A stretch of DNA of 64,000 nucleotides. Source: Endozoicomonas sp. G2_1. Its GTDB lineage: Bacteria; Pseudomonadota; Gammaproteobacteria; Enterobacterales; Alteromonadaceae. Of this stretch, positions 24,536 through 34,322 are shown in pieces (the first letter of the stretch is position 1; every line of letters begins with the position of its first letter). The translations under genes were made by a program, and so were the position numbers. The DNA is taken from positions 50,168 to 114,167 of the forward strand of contig NZ_JAGHQT010000010.1 of NCBI RefSeq assembly GCF_017744155.1, written 5' to 3'. The notes under the pieces were generated by a model. That model saw only the letters and a list, made by a program, of their open reading frames with translations, had not been told where the DNA came from and did no database searches.

Positions 24536-24952
24536 ATGGTTACAAGTGAGGAAAAACAGTATCGAATACGAAGAGATAACAATATCTTAGAAGTTGATTT
24601 ATCAGGATTTTTTAGCGGTGAAGTCGCCGATGATTATCAACATGCTGTGCACGGACACGTTGAAGAGCTCAAAGACAATCCATGGGCATCGCTGATTGTC
24701 TTTCAAGGTGACTACATTTTATCTCCAGAAAGTGAACAACAGCTTACCGAACTTACCCAGTACCGCGTCAAAAATAATATGGTGGCAATCGCTACGGTAT
24801 TTATCAATAACAAGCACGCCGATATTCAACAAATGCAGCTGACCCGAATTTATCAAAGCTGCCGTGTTAATTTTCATATGTTTAGTAGTATCGACATGGC
24901 AAAACGCTGGTTGAATAGTTTTCTCGACGCAAAAAATCAAAAAGCGGGCTAA
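24536..24952 (+). CDS. hypothetical protein with SpoIIAA/STAS-like fold
   Basis: A 138-residue cytoplasmic protein. Pattern: YRIRRDNNILEVDLSGFFSG, then a helix, WASLIVFQGDYILSPES, and MVAIATVFINN followed by a C-terminal helix MAKRWLNSFLDA. This resembles small STAS/SEC14-like proteins of gammaproteobacteria, but the assignment is by overall pattern only. No partner genes. A good upstream GAGGA (24523-24527) supports the ATG at 24536. Confidence 0.65.
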   Translation: MVTSEEKQYRIRRDNNILEVDLSGFFSGEVADDYQHAVHGHVEELKDNPWASLIVFQGDYILSPESEQQLTELTQYRVKNNMVAIATVFINNKHADIQQMQLTRIYQSCRVNFHMFSSIDMAKRWLNSFLDAKNQKAG

Positions 24953-25005
24953 GCGTGTTTCTTCTGCTCCTCTAACGCACCTAGCAAACTCAGTAATAGA
25001 TACTA

Positions 25006-25031
25006 AACAGGCGGCCAAAGGGCCGCCTGTT
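25006..25031. terminator. strong hairpin between convergent genes
   Basis: Perfect 11-bp GC-rich stem AACAGGCGGCC/GGCCGCCTGTT (25006-25016 with 25021-25031) with a 4-nt loop, between the stop codons of the STAS-like gene and pepB. T-runs on either side are short (TTTAGTAT on the minus strand). It is probably a bidirectional terminator. Confidence 0.6.
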
Positions 25032-25055
25032 GCTTTCATAAATTGGTATTGCCAA

Positions 25056-26345
25056 TCAGTCGTTGATCATACGCGCAATCGTTGCAACACCTTGGCAGGT
25101 TGCGCCAGCAGCCCATAAACTATTGCCACTCGCGTTGTATATTGATGCTAAATCCATGTGAAGCCAATGTTCGGGTTGGCTAACAAAGCGCGATAAAAAG
25201 CCGGCAGCATTGCTAGCTCCGCCGGCACCACCACCTTTAAGAGTTCGGCTGTTTGCTGTATCGGCAAAGTTAGATGGACAATTGTCTTGATGCCAGCTTT
25301 CTAGCGGTAATTGCCACACTGGCTCACACTCAATATTGGCGGCAACTTTGGCGCGCTCGGCTATTTCTTGCTCTAGACTAAACAAAGCGGTGTAATCACC
25401 ACCAGTTGCCATCACTGCGGCTCCTGTTAAGGTTGCAGCGTCAATAATTGTTGTAGCGCCAGTTTCACTGGCCGCCATCAAGCCATCGGCAAGCACTAAA
25501 CGCCCTTCTGCATCGGTATTAGCAACTTCAACCGTTAGGCCATTTTTATAGGTAATCACATCGCCTAACTTATAGGCGTTGTTGCTAATCATATTTTCTG
25601 CGCAACACAAAAATAGTTTAACACGCTTGTTTAAGCCTTGTTTAATTGCCAACGCCAGAGCACCTGAGACAACCGCAGCGCCGCCCATATCACACTTCAT
25701 ATCGAACATGCCGGCACTAGTTTTAATACTGTAACCTCCGCTGTCAAAAGTGATGCCTTTGCCCACCAAGCAAGCGGCAACCTCAGCGTCACTATCTCCG
25801 GTGGGGTTGTAATCCAACACTAATAAACAAGGTGGATGAACACTGCCCTTACCAACGTTATAGATTCCCATCCAGCCTTGTTCTACCAGATCTTCGCCAC
25901 TGATAAGTTCACTGGTAACGGCTTGTGGTGCCAAGGCAGCAATATAGTCTTTAGCAAGTTGCGCAAGCTGGGTTGGATAAAGCTCTGCAGGTGTTTGGTT
26001 AGTTAAATCACGGCTCCAAGCGTAAACAACGAGTTTATCAGTTAAACGGGTAACTAAATTGCTATCGCCGGTAAAGCCAACGTTGGTCAACTTACCTACG
26101 CACGTAAAGCCCATGGCAAACGCCCATTGCTCGTTCTCAGCCCAGTTATCGCCAGTCAACTGGGCTTGAGCGACACCCATTTTTTCAATTTTTCTCGCCG
26201 CTTTCTGAATAGTTCTAAGCGGGAGTTTATCGCCCTCTTTCAAGCAAATATGAAGGTCGTCATTAACAATTTGAACAGTATTATGCTGTTGCCAATTACT
26301 AGTGATTGTGCCTTGTTTAAGAAAAATATTAACGGCTGTTGTCAT
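25056..26345 (-). CDS. pepB: aminopeptidase PepB (M17 family)
   Basis: A 429-residue leucyl-aminopeptidase-family enzyme. Catalytic core: VGKGITFDSGGYSIK (Asp metal ligand, catalytic Lys), MKCDMGGAA, the signature NTDAEGRLVLAD, and DAATLTGAAVMATG. The N-terminus (NDDLHICLKEGDKL, IQKAARKIEKMG) follows E. coli PepB rather than PepA, and the length equals PepB (427). It needs two metal ions and removes N-terminal residues from peptides in the cytoplasm as a hexamer. Stand-alone gene; the NhaC gene is upstream on the same strand with a 176-bp gap. Confidence 0.92.
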   Translation of the reverse strand: MTTAVNIFLKQGTITSNWQQHNTVQIVNDDLHICLKEGDKLPLRTIQKAARKIEKMGVAQAQLTGDNWAENEQWAFAMGFTCVGKLTNVGFTGDSNLVTRLTDKLVVYAWSRDLTNQTPAELYPTQLAQLAKDYIAALAPQAVTSELISGEDLVEQGWMGIYNVGKGSVHPPCLLVLDYNPTGDSDAEVAACLVGKGITFDSGGYSIKTSAGMFDMKCDMGGAAVVSGALALAIKQGLNKRVKLFLCCAENMISNNAYKLGDVITYKNGLTVEVANTDAEGRLVLADGLMAASETGATTIIDAATLTGAAVMATGGDYTALFSLEQEIAERAKVAANIECEPVWQLPLESWHQDNCPSNFADTANSRTLKGGGAGGASNAAGFLSRFVSQPEHWLHMDLASIYNASGNSLWAAGATCQGVATIARMIND

Positions 26346-26521
26346 GGTAAGTCCTAAATTTTTGCTGCTTTAACGCTTACAGTAATCATCGCGCTAAAGC
26401 AGTGCTTATGGAATATTGCTAGCAAGCTTAGTGGCCCAATGGCACTCAGTCAAAAGTAAGCGAGCTACAACTTGATATAATTAACGAATATAATGGTCTA
26501 AATGTTCAGTGCAAAATACGG

Positions 26522-28246
26522 TTATGCCAGCAAAAGAGCAGACCCTGTCCAAAGTACTCCTGCCAAACCCGCCGCAAACGTTGCAGGCACGATTTGCGAC
26601 TTAACGTGATCCATCAAGTCACAACCTGTGGTCATGGCACTTAAAATAGTAGTATCTGAGATTGGCGAGCACTGATCACCATAAACACTGCCATTGAGCA
26701 CAGTGGCAAAGCAAATCATCATAAATACCTCAGGGTTTGCGAGCTCTTGTGCCCCCGCTACCGCCCAAGCCAATGGCATAGCAAGGGGAAAAGCGATGGC
26801 ATAAGTGCCCCAGCTGGTGCCGGTTGAAAAAGCGATCACCATAGTGATTAGCTGTAAAATAACCGGTAATAGCCAAAACGGTAACTGCTGACCAAGCTTT
26901 GACACCAAATACAAACCACCACCTATTTCTTTACTAATACTGCCAATAATCACTGCTAGCATTAAGATCACCGACGCTACAACAACACCTTTTAAGCCAT
27001 TGCCAAATCCGTCGATGACATTATTCAGTGACATACCTTTAACTAGCGCAATCGACGCCGCCAATAATAACGCAACGCCAAAGGCCCAGTTAACTTTTGG
27101 GGAACCCAAAAAAATAAACGTAAAAATAGCAATGGCAATCAAGCTAACCAAAGGCACAATAAATTCAAGCATATGAGGTCGATAGCCAGCAGGAACGTCA
27201 GCCCCTTCGAGCTCTTTGGCGCTCAGCGGCTTAGCATCGGGGGCATCGAGTTGACCAGTTTGTTCAACTCGGAGTTTGGCGGCGTTAATTCTTTTACCGG
27301 CAAATTTGGTCACGTTTAAACTGACCAGTAATGTTCCTAGCACCGCTAAAATACCGTAGAAGCTAAAAGGAATACTGCTAAAGAAAAACTTAATTCGATC
27401 CGTTTCTGTTGCTAAAAATGCGACACCCGGGACAAAAATAAGTGCTTGAACATAGGCTGGCCAAGCATTGAACGCCAACACAGAGGCAATCGGCGAAGCC
27501 GTTGAGTCAACGATATAACTCATTTCTTCATGACTCACTTTCGCCTTATCTGCCAATGGTTTAACTGTCGTACCAACAAGCACTGTGCTCATAGTACCAC
27601 CCTGAAAAAATAACACGCCCATCAGCCATGAAACCAATTTTGCTGAACGCGGCCCCCGGACAAAATTATCTGTCATATAGTGAGCAAACGCTTGAGCGGC
27701 ACCGGTTTTCGACCAAATTCCCAACAAGCCGCCCAACAACCACAAGTAAAGTAATAACAGCGCTGCGGTACCTTCTTTGGCAAGGTTAGGAATAATCACT
27801 TTGTCGGTTAAATCATAGCTACCAAGCATCAACGCGCCGATAACAATTCCGCTAAACAGCGAAGTGAGTGGTTCACGCGTTAAAAGACACAGAGCAATGG
27901 TAAGAAAAGCGGGCAATAATGACCACAAACCAAAATGAAATGCTGGCTTTAATAAAGATATTTGCCCTTGCTCATTCTCGACCCACTGCTCGGTTATTTT
28001 GGGTTCGGAATTGACTTGGCTGAGGTTCGCTTGATTAAGCGGTGAGTCCCGATACTGGACAATATTGTCGATAATACGGGTTTTATCTCGATAGGTGTAG
28101 GCCAATTGCCCCGATTCAGTGGTGTAAATATCGTAAATATAGGCTTGTTCAAGCCACACTTTGTCGACATAAAAATTAACGTATAGTGCCGACAATAAGC
28201 TCAGCACTAAGACAACTAACGCAACACTATTATAATTTTTTTTCAT
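26522..28246 (-). CDS. NhaC-family Na+/H+ antiporter
   Basis: A 574-residue inner-membrane protein with about a dozen hydrophobic segments. The NhaC-family core is [41 protein letters not shown] and, near the end, [19 protein letters not shown]. An N-terminal membrane segment is followed by ~80 periplasmic residues before the transport core, a longer head than in Bacillus NhaC. It is expected to exchange sodium for protons, which fits a marine organism. ATG at 28246. Confidence 0.88.
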   Translation of the reverse strand: MKKNYNSVALVVLVLSLLSALYVNFYVDKVWLEQAYIYDIYTTESGQLAYTYRDKTRIIDNIVQYRDSPLNQANLSQVNSEPKITEQWVENEQGQISLLKPAFHFGLWSLLPAFLTIALCLLTREPLTSLFSGIVIGALMLGSYDLTDKVIIPNLAKEGTAALLLLYLWLLGGLLGIWSKTGAAQAFAHYMTDNFVRGPRSAKLVSWLMGVLFFQGGTMSTVLVGTTVKPLADKAKVSHEEMSYIVDSTASPIASVLAFNAWPAYVQALIFVPGVAFLATETDRIKFFFSSIPFSFYGILAVLGTLLVSLNVTKFAGKRINAAKLRVEQTGQLDAPDAKPLSAKELEGADVPAGYRPHMLEFIVPLVSLIAIAIFTFIFLGSPKVNWAFGVALLLAASIALVKGMSLNNVIDGFGNGLKGVVVASVILMLAVIIGSISKEIGGGLYLVSKLGQQLPFWLLPVILQLITMVIAFSTGTSWGTYAIAFPLAMPLAWAVAGAQELANPEVFMMICFATVLNGSVYGDQCSPISDTTILSAMTTGCDLMDHVKSQIVPATFAAGLAGVLWTGSALLLA

Positions 28247-28367
28247 GCTCGCCGCCTAGATTGTAAAACACATTTAATATAACCTAATTTGAGGTTAGTA
28301 CATTTCAAAAATTATTCTTCAATTTCAAACAACTAGTAGCGAAATCTATACACTTAGGAATATCTCA

Positions 28368-28883
28368 ATGAACGACAAGGAAATTCTATCAACCGACCGT
28401 ATGTACCTGCGCGAATTTACCCTCGCTGATGCCGACGCTGTTTTCGAATTTAATAGCGAACCAGAGGTGACTCGATATACTGGTGATGCCGACGCAGTAA
28501 AAACACGCCAAGATGCAGAAAAAGTTATTAGCGAAATCTGGCTTAAAGAATATCAACAATACAGTTATGGCCGCTGGGCGATTGTGCTAAAAGAAACTGA
28601 CCGTGTTATCGGGTTTTGTGGCTTTAAGTATATTGAGTCTTTGGCAATGCCTGATTTAGGTTATCGGCTATTGCCAGATTACTGGGGTGTTGGCTTAGCT
28701 ACTGAGATAGCGCAAGCAACATTGGCCTATGGTAAACGTGTTATGGCATTAGAAAACGCCTTTGCCGATGTAATGCCAGATAACATTGCATCAAACAAGA
28801 TTTTGGAAAAGCTCGGTTTTACTTTCAGTCAACAAGTGGTAGAACACGACCAGCTCTATAATCGTTACTTAATTACTTTCTAA
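28368..28883 (+). CDS. GNAT N-acetyltransferase (RimJ/RimL-like)
   Basis: A 171-residue acetyltransferase of the ribosomal-protein-Ser/Ala class: STDRMYLREFTLADADAVFE at the N-terminus, IGFCGFKYIESLAMPDLGYRL and WGVGLATEIAQATLAYG (acetyl-CoA loop) in the middle, NIASNKILEKLGF at the end. It transfers acetyl from acetyl-CoA to an amine. The substrate is unknown; RimJ/L homologues acetylate protein N-termini or small molecules. Single-gene unit, divergent from the NhaC gene. Confidence 0.88.
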   Translation: MNDKEILSTDRMYLREFTLADADAVFEFNSEPEVTRYTGDADAVKTRQDAEKVISEIWLKEYQQYSYGRWAIVLKETDRVIGFCGFKYIESLAMPDLGYRLLPDYWGVGLATEIAQATLAYGKRVMALENAFADVMPDNIASNKILEKLGFTFSQQVVEHDQLYNRYLITF

Positions 28884-28902
28884 CGCTCCTCTGACTGGTG
28901 CG

Positions 28903-29307
28903 TTACTTAGGACTTGAATCTGCTTTTTTGTTGTCATGCCAGTGATGTCCGGCAAGTAATAGCAAGCCCGCGAATATACCGAGATTTTTAACAAAATTTT
29001 GCGTTTCATGGCTTGCTTCAATGCCAGTAAAATTCCAAAAATCGTGCAGATTGATATTAATCACAATCACTAAAGCAGCGAGTATTAGTGCAACAATAGC
29101 GGTATATCTATTGACGATTAACAATATTGCGGCGACGATTTGAACAACACCAGCGGCGACCAAGAAAAACGGAATCATTGCCATACCGTGCTTTTCCATC
29201 AAAGCAATATGTAAATCCCAGGTGAGAAATTTCATCACACCAGGAATGAGAAAATAAAGTGCCATCAATATACGGCCGAACGCGAGTGCGTATTTGTCAA
29301 TTTGCAT
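28903..29307 (-). CDS. DoxX family membrane protein
   Basis: A 134-residue inner-membrane protein with four hydrophobic segments: FGRILMALYFLIPGVMKF, IPFFLVAAGVVQIVAAILLI, YTAIVALILAALVIVININL and LGIFAGLLLLAGHHW. This is the DoxX/DoxD-like pattern with the conserved Gly-Lys (GVMKF). Members are loosely linked to redox or thiol stress; no specific role can be given. Convergent with the GNAT gene, 19 bp apart. Confidence 0.82.
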   Translation of the reverse strand: MQIDKYALAFGRILMALYFLIPGVMKFLTWDLHIALMEKHGMAMIPFFLVAAGVVQIVAAILLIVNRYTAIVALILAALVIVININLHDFWNFTGIEASHETQNFVKNLGIFAGLLLLAGHHWHDNKKADSSPK

Positions 29308-29379
29308 AGTTAAAATCTAAAAAAGTAAAGAAAAATGAGTATAACAAGTGAACAGTTAAAATACCTGCCTACACCGCAG

Positions 29380-29910
29380 CTAAAGCGCTTTTTTACGCTT
29401 AAAACTCTTTTCGACAACACGCTTTTGATAGCGCATTAAGTCGTGATAAGTTTCAATGGTTACCTGCTCGATATCAGTATTTACGCTCACATCTCTAAGC
29501 CATTCAATATTGTATGGACACTTGTCAATCAGCGCTTTAACCGCACAAAGCTGGCTGTCTTGATCGCCTAGATATAAACGAAACAGCGCTTCAGCAAAAA
29601 CCGTTGGCGTAACGCAGTAAATATCTTGATTTTGATTGACCAAATATTGTTGTTCAAAGCCGGACATCGCCAGTAAACGGTTGGGTTTTGGCAAGTGTAT
29701 ATCTACTTTTTCACCACTCAGCAATTGCCCTCTTTTTTGGACAAAGCCCTGTTTAGTAAAGTAATTAACTAGGTACTGCCTTTGACCAAACGACAGCACG
29801 TCGTAGTCATTGCGGACAAACCAGTTGTCATCGTAAATGGTAATCAGTGGCAATTCGGCGACAGCGTATAAATGCTTATCTCGGTTAATTTGTTCTATAG
29901 ATAACAACAC
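29380..29910 (-). CDS. hypothetical cytoplasmic protein
   Basis: A 176-residue protein I do not recognise. It has no signal peptide or membrane segment. Its ordered composition and the regular alternation of strands and helices (ELPLITIYDDNWFVRNDYD, NRLLAMSGFEQQYLV, YNIEWLRDVSV) suggest a single folded domain. The C-terminus is strongly basic (SFKRKKAL), compatible with nucleic-acid binding. Its start codon (29910) faces the cassette beginning at 30079 across a 168-bp gap that could hold promoters for both. Confidence 0.7.
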   Translation of the reverse strand: MLLSIEQINRDKHLYAVAELPLITIYDDNWFVRNDYDVLSFGQRQYLVNYFTKQGFVQKRGQLLSGEKVDIHLPKPNRLLAMSGFEQQYLVNQNQDIYCVTPTVFAEALFRLYLGDQDSQLCAVKALIDKCPYNIEWLRDVSVNTDIEQVTIETYHDLMRYQKRVVEKSFKRKKAL

Positions 29911-30078
29911 AACATTCCATAAATCGCAGTGAGTAAAGCTATACGCAAGAGAATCGCTCAGCGATCGCCTGCACTTACTACAGCATTTTGCATTTTTATT
30001 TGTTGTCGTCTATACCTTGTAATGTTGAAACTGTTCCACATGATACGCCGTTTTAACGCCAGCACGAGGGAATGAATA

Positions 30079-31212
30079 ATGGTAACCCACTTACCAAAAA
30101 GAAAACCTGAACACAGGTTTATTCTGCGCATGATGTTATTGAGTGTGTTTTGGATAATTCTCTACATAGCGCTGCATGCAGTTATCGACAGCGATAGTGA
30201 ATTCGCACAAGTCGACCTCAAACACGCCTATCGAATAACGCCCCAAGGAGAGTTTTTATTGATTGATGTTCAGTCGGTCAAGTGGGTTATGGGCGAAGAC
30301 GATGCAAAAAATATCCTAGCGCGTTTAGACGAAAGAACTGGCAACATAAGAACCTTAATCTCGCAAGTAAAAATCGATATAGAACGTCTTACTAGTACAT
30401 TAAAACAAGAAGGAGCAAAGGATAGTAATGCCAACCAAACAATCACAGAAATTAATGCGGCATTGTTTCAAAATAACTGCAACACTGAAAATTCTTGTAA
30501 TCATTCATCCTGTCTCCAACCATGCTCTGTTTGGGATACCGCATACCAACAAACACTTGCGCTTTCAATAGAGCTAGCACAACTAAAAAATTTCAATGCG
30601 AGTAGTCAAATATCAGCTCGTTTAGTTAAAAGTCTCGCCGAACTTCAACAACAAGCAGGCGAACAATACCAAGATATTAAGTATTTAAGAGCCAGTAAAG
30701 CAAAATCTTTTTTCTGGTCAAGTCCTATTGGCAGTTCGGTTGAAATCATCTTTTTTGCTATTTTCGGTGTATTAGCCAATCTACTAGTAAACTCTGCGGA
30801 ATACCTGCGCAATAATAATTTTAAAGCAAGTGAGCGATGGGTTGCCTATAGCAAACTAATTTATGGCCCAATTTTGGCGTGGATTTTGGTCACTGCCATC
30901 GCCGTAGGTTGGTTTGACCTCGGCGATTATCAAGTGGGTATTTACAGCTTGCCATTGCTAGCGTTTATCTTCGGTTTCTACTCGCGAAAAACAGTCAGCC
31001 TTTTCGACAAACTAGGTAAAAGAATTTTTGGCTCTGCCCAGCAATCAGTCGCACAAGGGCCTGCCGATATTATTGCTCGGCGCAAAGCGTTCCTAGCACA
31101 ATTCACCCACTCTTTAAAACCGCGAAGTATCACCGAATTAAAGCGTTCTGCTTTTCAGGTGAAAGATGAAATGATCAAAACTATTGTTTTAGAGCAGGAA
31201 GCAAAAAAATGA
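30079..31212 (+). CDS. unknown membrane protein, first gene of a lysozyme/lipoprotein cassette
   Basis: A 377-residue protein I cannot assign. Membrane segments: about 14-36 (RFILRMMLLSVFWIILYI), 218-240, 260-278 and 285-302. Between the first and second lies a ~180-residue, helix-rich loop, probably periplasmic, with a cluster of four cysteines (134, 140, 145, 149). The C-terminal ~75 residues, after FGFYSRKTVSLFDKLGKRIF, are basic and presumably cytoplasmic. The stop codon overlaps the start of the next gene (ATGA), so the two are translationally coupled. It could be a channel-like or scaffold component working with the lipoprotein and the lysozyme-like protein. Confidence 0.75.
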   Translation: MVTHLPKRKPEHRFILRMMLLSVFWIILYIALHAVIDSDSEFAQVDLKHAYRITPQGEFLLIDVQSVKWVMGEDDAKNILARLDERTGNIRTLISQVKIDIERLTSTLKQEGAKDSNANQTITEINAALFQNNCNTENSCNHSSCLQPCSVWDTAYQQTLALSIELAQLKNFNASSQISARLVKSLAELQQQAGEQYQDIKYLRASKAKSFFWSSPIGSSVEIIFFAIFGVLANLLVNSAEYLRNNNFKASERWVAYSKLIYGPILAWILVTAIAVGWFDLGDYQVGIYSLPLLAFIFGFYSRKTVSLFDKLGKRIFGSAQQSVAQGPADIIARRKAFLAQFTHSLKPRSITELKRSAFQVKDEMIKTIVLEQEAKK

Positions 31213-32288
31213 GACTACTAGTTCCCTTAATTTTGGTTGCGATAGCCGCTACTGGCTGTATGCATACCTCAGAAAACACCGAGCAACTTGCTACTCAAGT
31301 CGTAGAAACGGCTGAGTCATTGCATAAGCGCCACGATGAAACCATTGACGCCTATATTTTATCGATGGAAGCGGCGCAAGCGGATATTAAAGCGCTAAGT
31401 ACCATTATACAAAAGGATCAAAGCCAACTTACACAACTAAAAAAGTCGCTGTTATTACTCCGTCGTGATGCGTTAATTAATCAAGCGATCACAGATTACC
31501 AAAACAAGGTTCAGGAAAAGGTACTTAGCGGGCTTGACCAACGCATTGAGGATACTTTTTGGCCACCTATTGTCGCTAAACAAAAAATATATAGAGATAA
31601 AGCAGATAACCTAAAGAGCCAACTAGTAGAACACCCGTGCGCTAACGCCAAGGAAGCTTGCAATAAAATTTCTTTTGAAAACCACCAAGACTTGAGCAAA
31701 AAGTACCGAGACTACAGTGTCGATGCTGAGTACATCTTACATTTGGGGTATGAACAAGAAACACTTATTTGGCAAAACACCATTGAGGAGTACCAGCAGC
31801 AACTGGCTATTGTCAAAATCAAAGCCTTAGAAGCCCTCGTTAAACAAGACAATAGCTTTGATATTTCTGTTGACACCTTAAACGCCGAGCTCAATCAAGT
31901 TTACAACAATATCGGCGAGACAATTAACACCTTGAAACAGGAAAAAAGCGCCATCAACAGTCAATGGCAAGTCACCAAAGACGCGCTAAATTTACTTGCT
32001 CGCGACGTCACCCAGCCAGCAATTTGGCAATTGATACTCAATGGTGCATCAGGACAAACCAAAGCAATTTTAACCAGCTACAGTGAAACTATCAAAGATA
32101 AAGTAGGCGGTATTTTTGGCGATACAATTGGTCAAATCAGTGGCGATATATTTAAGCGTTCGATAAACGTTATCGTCGACGATGCGACTAACGAGTTTGA
32201 CAACGCAGTGTCAGACTCAATAAAACAAGCGACAACAAAACTAGATAAAGAAGTCGACACCTTTAACCAACAACAGATTAATAAGTAA
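31209..32288 (+). CDS. coiled-coil lipoprotein of the cassette
   Basis: A 359-residue lipoprotein. The signal peptide ends in the lipobox ATGC (Cys17), and the next residue is Met, which does not give an inner-membrane retention signal, so the outer membrane is likely. Most of the chain is predicted helical with long charged heptad-like stretches (about 25-130, 180-260, 320-355). Two further Cys (CANAKEACNK) could pair. A Gly-rich hinge (VGGIFGDTIGQISGDIF) is near 300. No known domain recognised. It overlaps the upstream gene by 4 bp and is followed 16 bp later by a small coiled-coil protein. Confidence 0.75.
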   Translation: MRLLVPLILVAIAATGCMHTSENTEQLATQVVETAESLHKRHDETIDAYILSMEAAQADIKALSTIIQKDQSQLTQLKKSLLLLRRDALINQAITDYQNKVQEKVLSGLDQRIEDTFWPPIVAKQKIYRDKADNLKSQLVEHPCANAKEACNKISFENHQDLSKKYRDYSVDAEYILHLGYEQETLIWQNTIEEYQQQLAIVKIKALEALVKQDNSFDISVDTLNAELNQVYNNIGETINTLKQEKSAINSQWQVTKDALNLLARDVTQPAIWQLILNGASGQTKAILTSYSETIKDKVGGIFGDTIGQISGDIFKRSINVIVDDATNEFDNAVSDSIKQATTKLDKEVDTFNQQQINK

Positions 32289-32304
32289 TAATTAGGAGCT
32301 TGTT

Positions 32305-32730
32305 ATGCCTACCTTTCGTCCCCCCGACATAGACCCTACTCTCACTCAAGAGGCTCAGCAAGTCGTCAATCAAGCTTCTGCTCAAATGGATGCCTGGTTA
32401 ACAGACTCTTTTGCGCAACTAGAAAGAGAGTTTGAACAAGGCCTTGAAACGCTTAAACAACAGTTAGAAACAGAGAAACAAGCGTTTATCGACGAAGAAA
32501 AACGCCGGAGTGAGCAATTATTATCACAACTTCAACAAGTGAAAAGTGCCAGCCAGTACTTAACTCCAATGGATCCCGATCAGGAACAAGTTATTAAACA
32601 ACTGGCAAATATTACTGAACAAGCCCAGCAAGATTTAATAGCTAAGCAAGAACGTTGGCAAAATTTTGGTAGTAAAGTGGTTAACATTGCCCACGCAGGA
32701 CTAAAGACCCTGATTAAAGGGGCTCTATAG
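32305..32730 (+). CDS. small coiled-coil protein of the cassette
   Basis: A 141-residue, Gln/Glu-rich protein with one long coiled coil (about 20-80, including LEREFEQGLETLKQQLETEK). It has no signal peptide and a short, mildly hydrophobic C-terminus (VVNIAHAGLKTLIKGAL) that could be an amphipathic membrane-binding helix. A good AGGAG lies 8 bp before the ATG. Position between the lipoprotein and the lysozyme-like gene, with 10-16 bp spacings, shows it belongs to the same operon. Function unknown. Confidence 0.75.
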   Translation: MPTFRPPDIDPTLTQEAQQVVNQASAQMDAWLTDSFAQLEREFEQGLETLKQQLETEKQAFIDEEKRRSEQLLSQLQQVKSASQYLTPMDPDQEQVIKQLANITEQAQQDLIAKQERWQNFGSKVVNIAHAGLKTLIKGAL

Positions 32731-32740
32731 GAACAATAGG

Positions 32741-33619
32741 ATGTTAAAACGCTATGACGGATTTGCCCGTGGTCGCCCAGAATTTAAAGCGGAAGTAAAA
32801 CACCTACAACGCATGCTCAGTTTGTTGGGCTATGAGGTAGTCGCTGATGGTTATTTTGGTGAAAGCACTGAGCAAATCATTGAACAACTGCAAGCTGAAC
32901 ACAAATTAGCAAAAACTGGACAAGTTGATTCGGCGACGTGGCAACTCATTGAACAAGAGTTATCAAAGAGGCCAGCAATTCCCCCTACTTCAGCCGCTGC
33001 CATGACGCCTGATAATACCAATCAACCTGATTTTGCAAAAAGGTACTTGGCTAATTTTCGCGGTGACCTCGCTTGGATTCACGACCGAGAAGGCCATGCT
33101 GGCAAAGCATATTGGCCGGGCGGAGCTTCAGGCGTTACCTTAGATCCGGGCTTTGATCTGGGTCAGCAAGAACTGGATGATATCATTGCTCACTATCAAC
33201 CATTACTATCGCCACCACAACTTGCTGCATGTAAAGGTTGTCAGGGACTCAAAGGTCGCAAGGCAAAAAAACATCTCAACCAATCCATTGAGCTACTGAA
33301 TATAAGAATCAGCAAGCAACAAGCGCTGCAAATTTTGCCGGCGGTAATAGAACCGTACTGGATAGCACTGCAAAAAAGGTTCACTAATCTAACTGATACA
33401 GATACGCCAGCAAGTGTGCAGACCTCATTGCTATCGTTAGCATTTAACCGCGGTGTTTACAATAAAGCGTTAACTCCCTTAATTGAATTGGTCGCATGCC
33501 AGCAATGGCTGGCATGCGCAGATCTAATTAGTAGTATGCAACAAAATCATAAACTAATCGGCATTAGAAAGAGGCGTAGACTAGAAGGAACCCTAATTAG
33601 AGCCTCGATTGACGACTAA
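32741..33619 (+). CDS. peptidoglycan-binding, lysozyme-like (pesticin/T4-type) protein
   Basis: A 292-residue two-domain protein. Residues 15-75 form a PG_binding_1 domain (HLQRMLSLLGYEVVADGYFG, then TGQVDSATWQLIE). After a Pro/Thr linker, residues ~100-290 resemble T4-lysozyme/pesticin-type muramidases: catalytic-type Glu117 in HDREGHAG, then GVTLDPGFDLG (131-141, in place of the usual GxTxGxG with its Asp/Thr), SLAFNRG (232-238) and an Arg-rich RKRRRLEG. There is no signal peptide, so it must leave the cell by a special route, act after lysis, or be delivered by a secretion machine. Last gene of the four-gene cassette. The enzymatic call is by motif pattern, not by search. Confidence 0.7.
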   Translation: MLKRYDGFARGRPEFKAEVKHLQRMLSLLGYEVVADGYFGESTEQIIEQLQAEHKLAKTGQVDSATWQLIEQELSKRPAIPPTSAAAMTPDNTNQPDFAKRYLANFRGDLAWIHDREGHAGKAYWPGGASGVTLDPGFDLGQQELDDIIAHYQPLLSPPQLAACKGCQGLKGRKAKKHLNQSIELLNIRISKQQALQILPAVIEPYWIALQKRFTNLTDTDTPASVQTSLLSLAFNRGVYNKALTPLIELVACQQWLACADLISSMQQNHKLIGIRKRRRLEGTLIRASIDD

Positions 33620-33715
33620 ACGCGAATAAGTCAATTGCGACGTTCCATCTAAGCCAGATAGCATTTGAATAAACAATACAATTGGGTATTCTATGGTGTC
33701 TTTTCTGTTGAGCAT

Positions 33716-34249
33716 TTATTTAATTGCGTACTTTTTATTAGCTTTAAAAGCTTCAACTTCAAGCGGTGCATTTTCATAACTGTATTTGCTCATGTCACTT
33801 ACATGTTGTGTTACAACTTCAGCAAAGCTTGCTCTTTCTATTTGTAAAACGTGCACTAATTCGTGAGCCATTCTGGGACGATCAAGCTCGTAGTCTTTTC
33901 GAACATATATTGAATATCCGAACACTTGCGCTTGATTGACGATGTCAGCCCCGATTAAACCGAGCGACTCTCCCATGGCTTTCAGCGCAGGGTTTTCATA
34001 GGGATAAGGCACTTCATCAACGTAGATAACTCTAACCTTTTCAGGAGCTTCAATGCCGATTTCTCGAGCCAACATCAAATCTCTTTGGTTCAGAGGTTTG
34101 CCTATACTGGCACCTTCTCTTTCTATGCCACCAGCCCACTGAATGTACTGCATCAAAAGTTGCTCGTAAGGCAGATTGGTTTTTTCTGTTGCTTGAACGT
34201 GAAAAGACAAAATGCCAGCAATAATTAGTATCTGAATAATATTTTTCAT
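33716..34249 (-). CDS. secreted HExxH zincin-like protein
   Basis: A 177-residue protein with a signal peptide (cleavage after Ala20) and a zinc-protease motif HELVH (129-133). A downstream acidic residue in APLEVEAFKA (Glu164 or Glu166) can serve as third ligand. The fold pattern resembles small DUF4157-type metalloproteins. It is expected in the periplasm. A GGAG 5 bp before the ATG supports the start. It is encoded 73 bp downstream of a MarR regulator on the same strand, so probably in its operon. The substrate is unknown, and proteolytic activity is not proven. Confidence 0.75.
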   Translation of the reverse strand: MKNIIQILIIAGILSFHVQATEKTNLPYEQLLMQYIQWAGGIEREGASIGKPLNQRDLMLAREIGIEAPEKVRVIYVDEVPYPYENPALKAMGESLGLIGADIVNQAQVFGYSIYVRKDYELDRPRMAHELVHVLQIERASFAEVVTQHVSDMSKYSYENAPLEVEAFKANKKYAIK

Positions 34250-34322
34250 TTTTTCTCCATTTCATAACTGCCTCCTCCATGTGGAGGTGTAATAACGTAT
34301 TAAGACAAACAAATAATTATTC

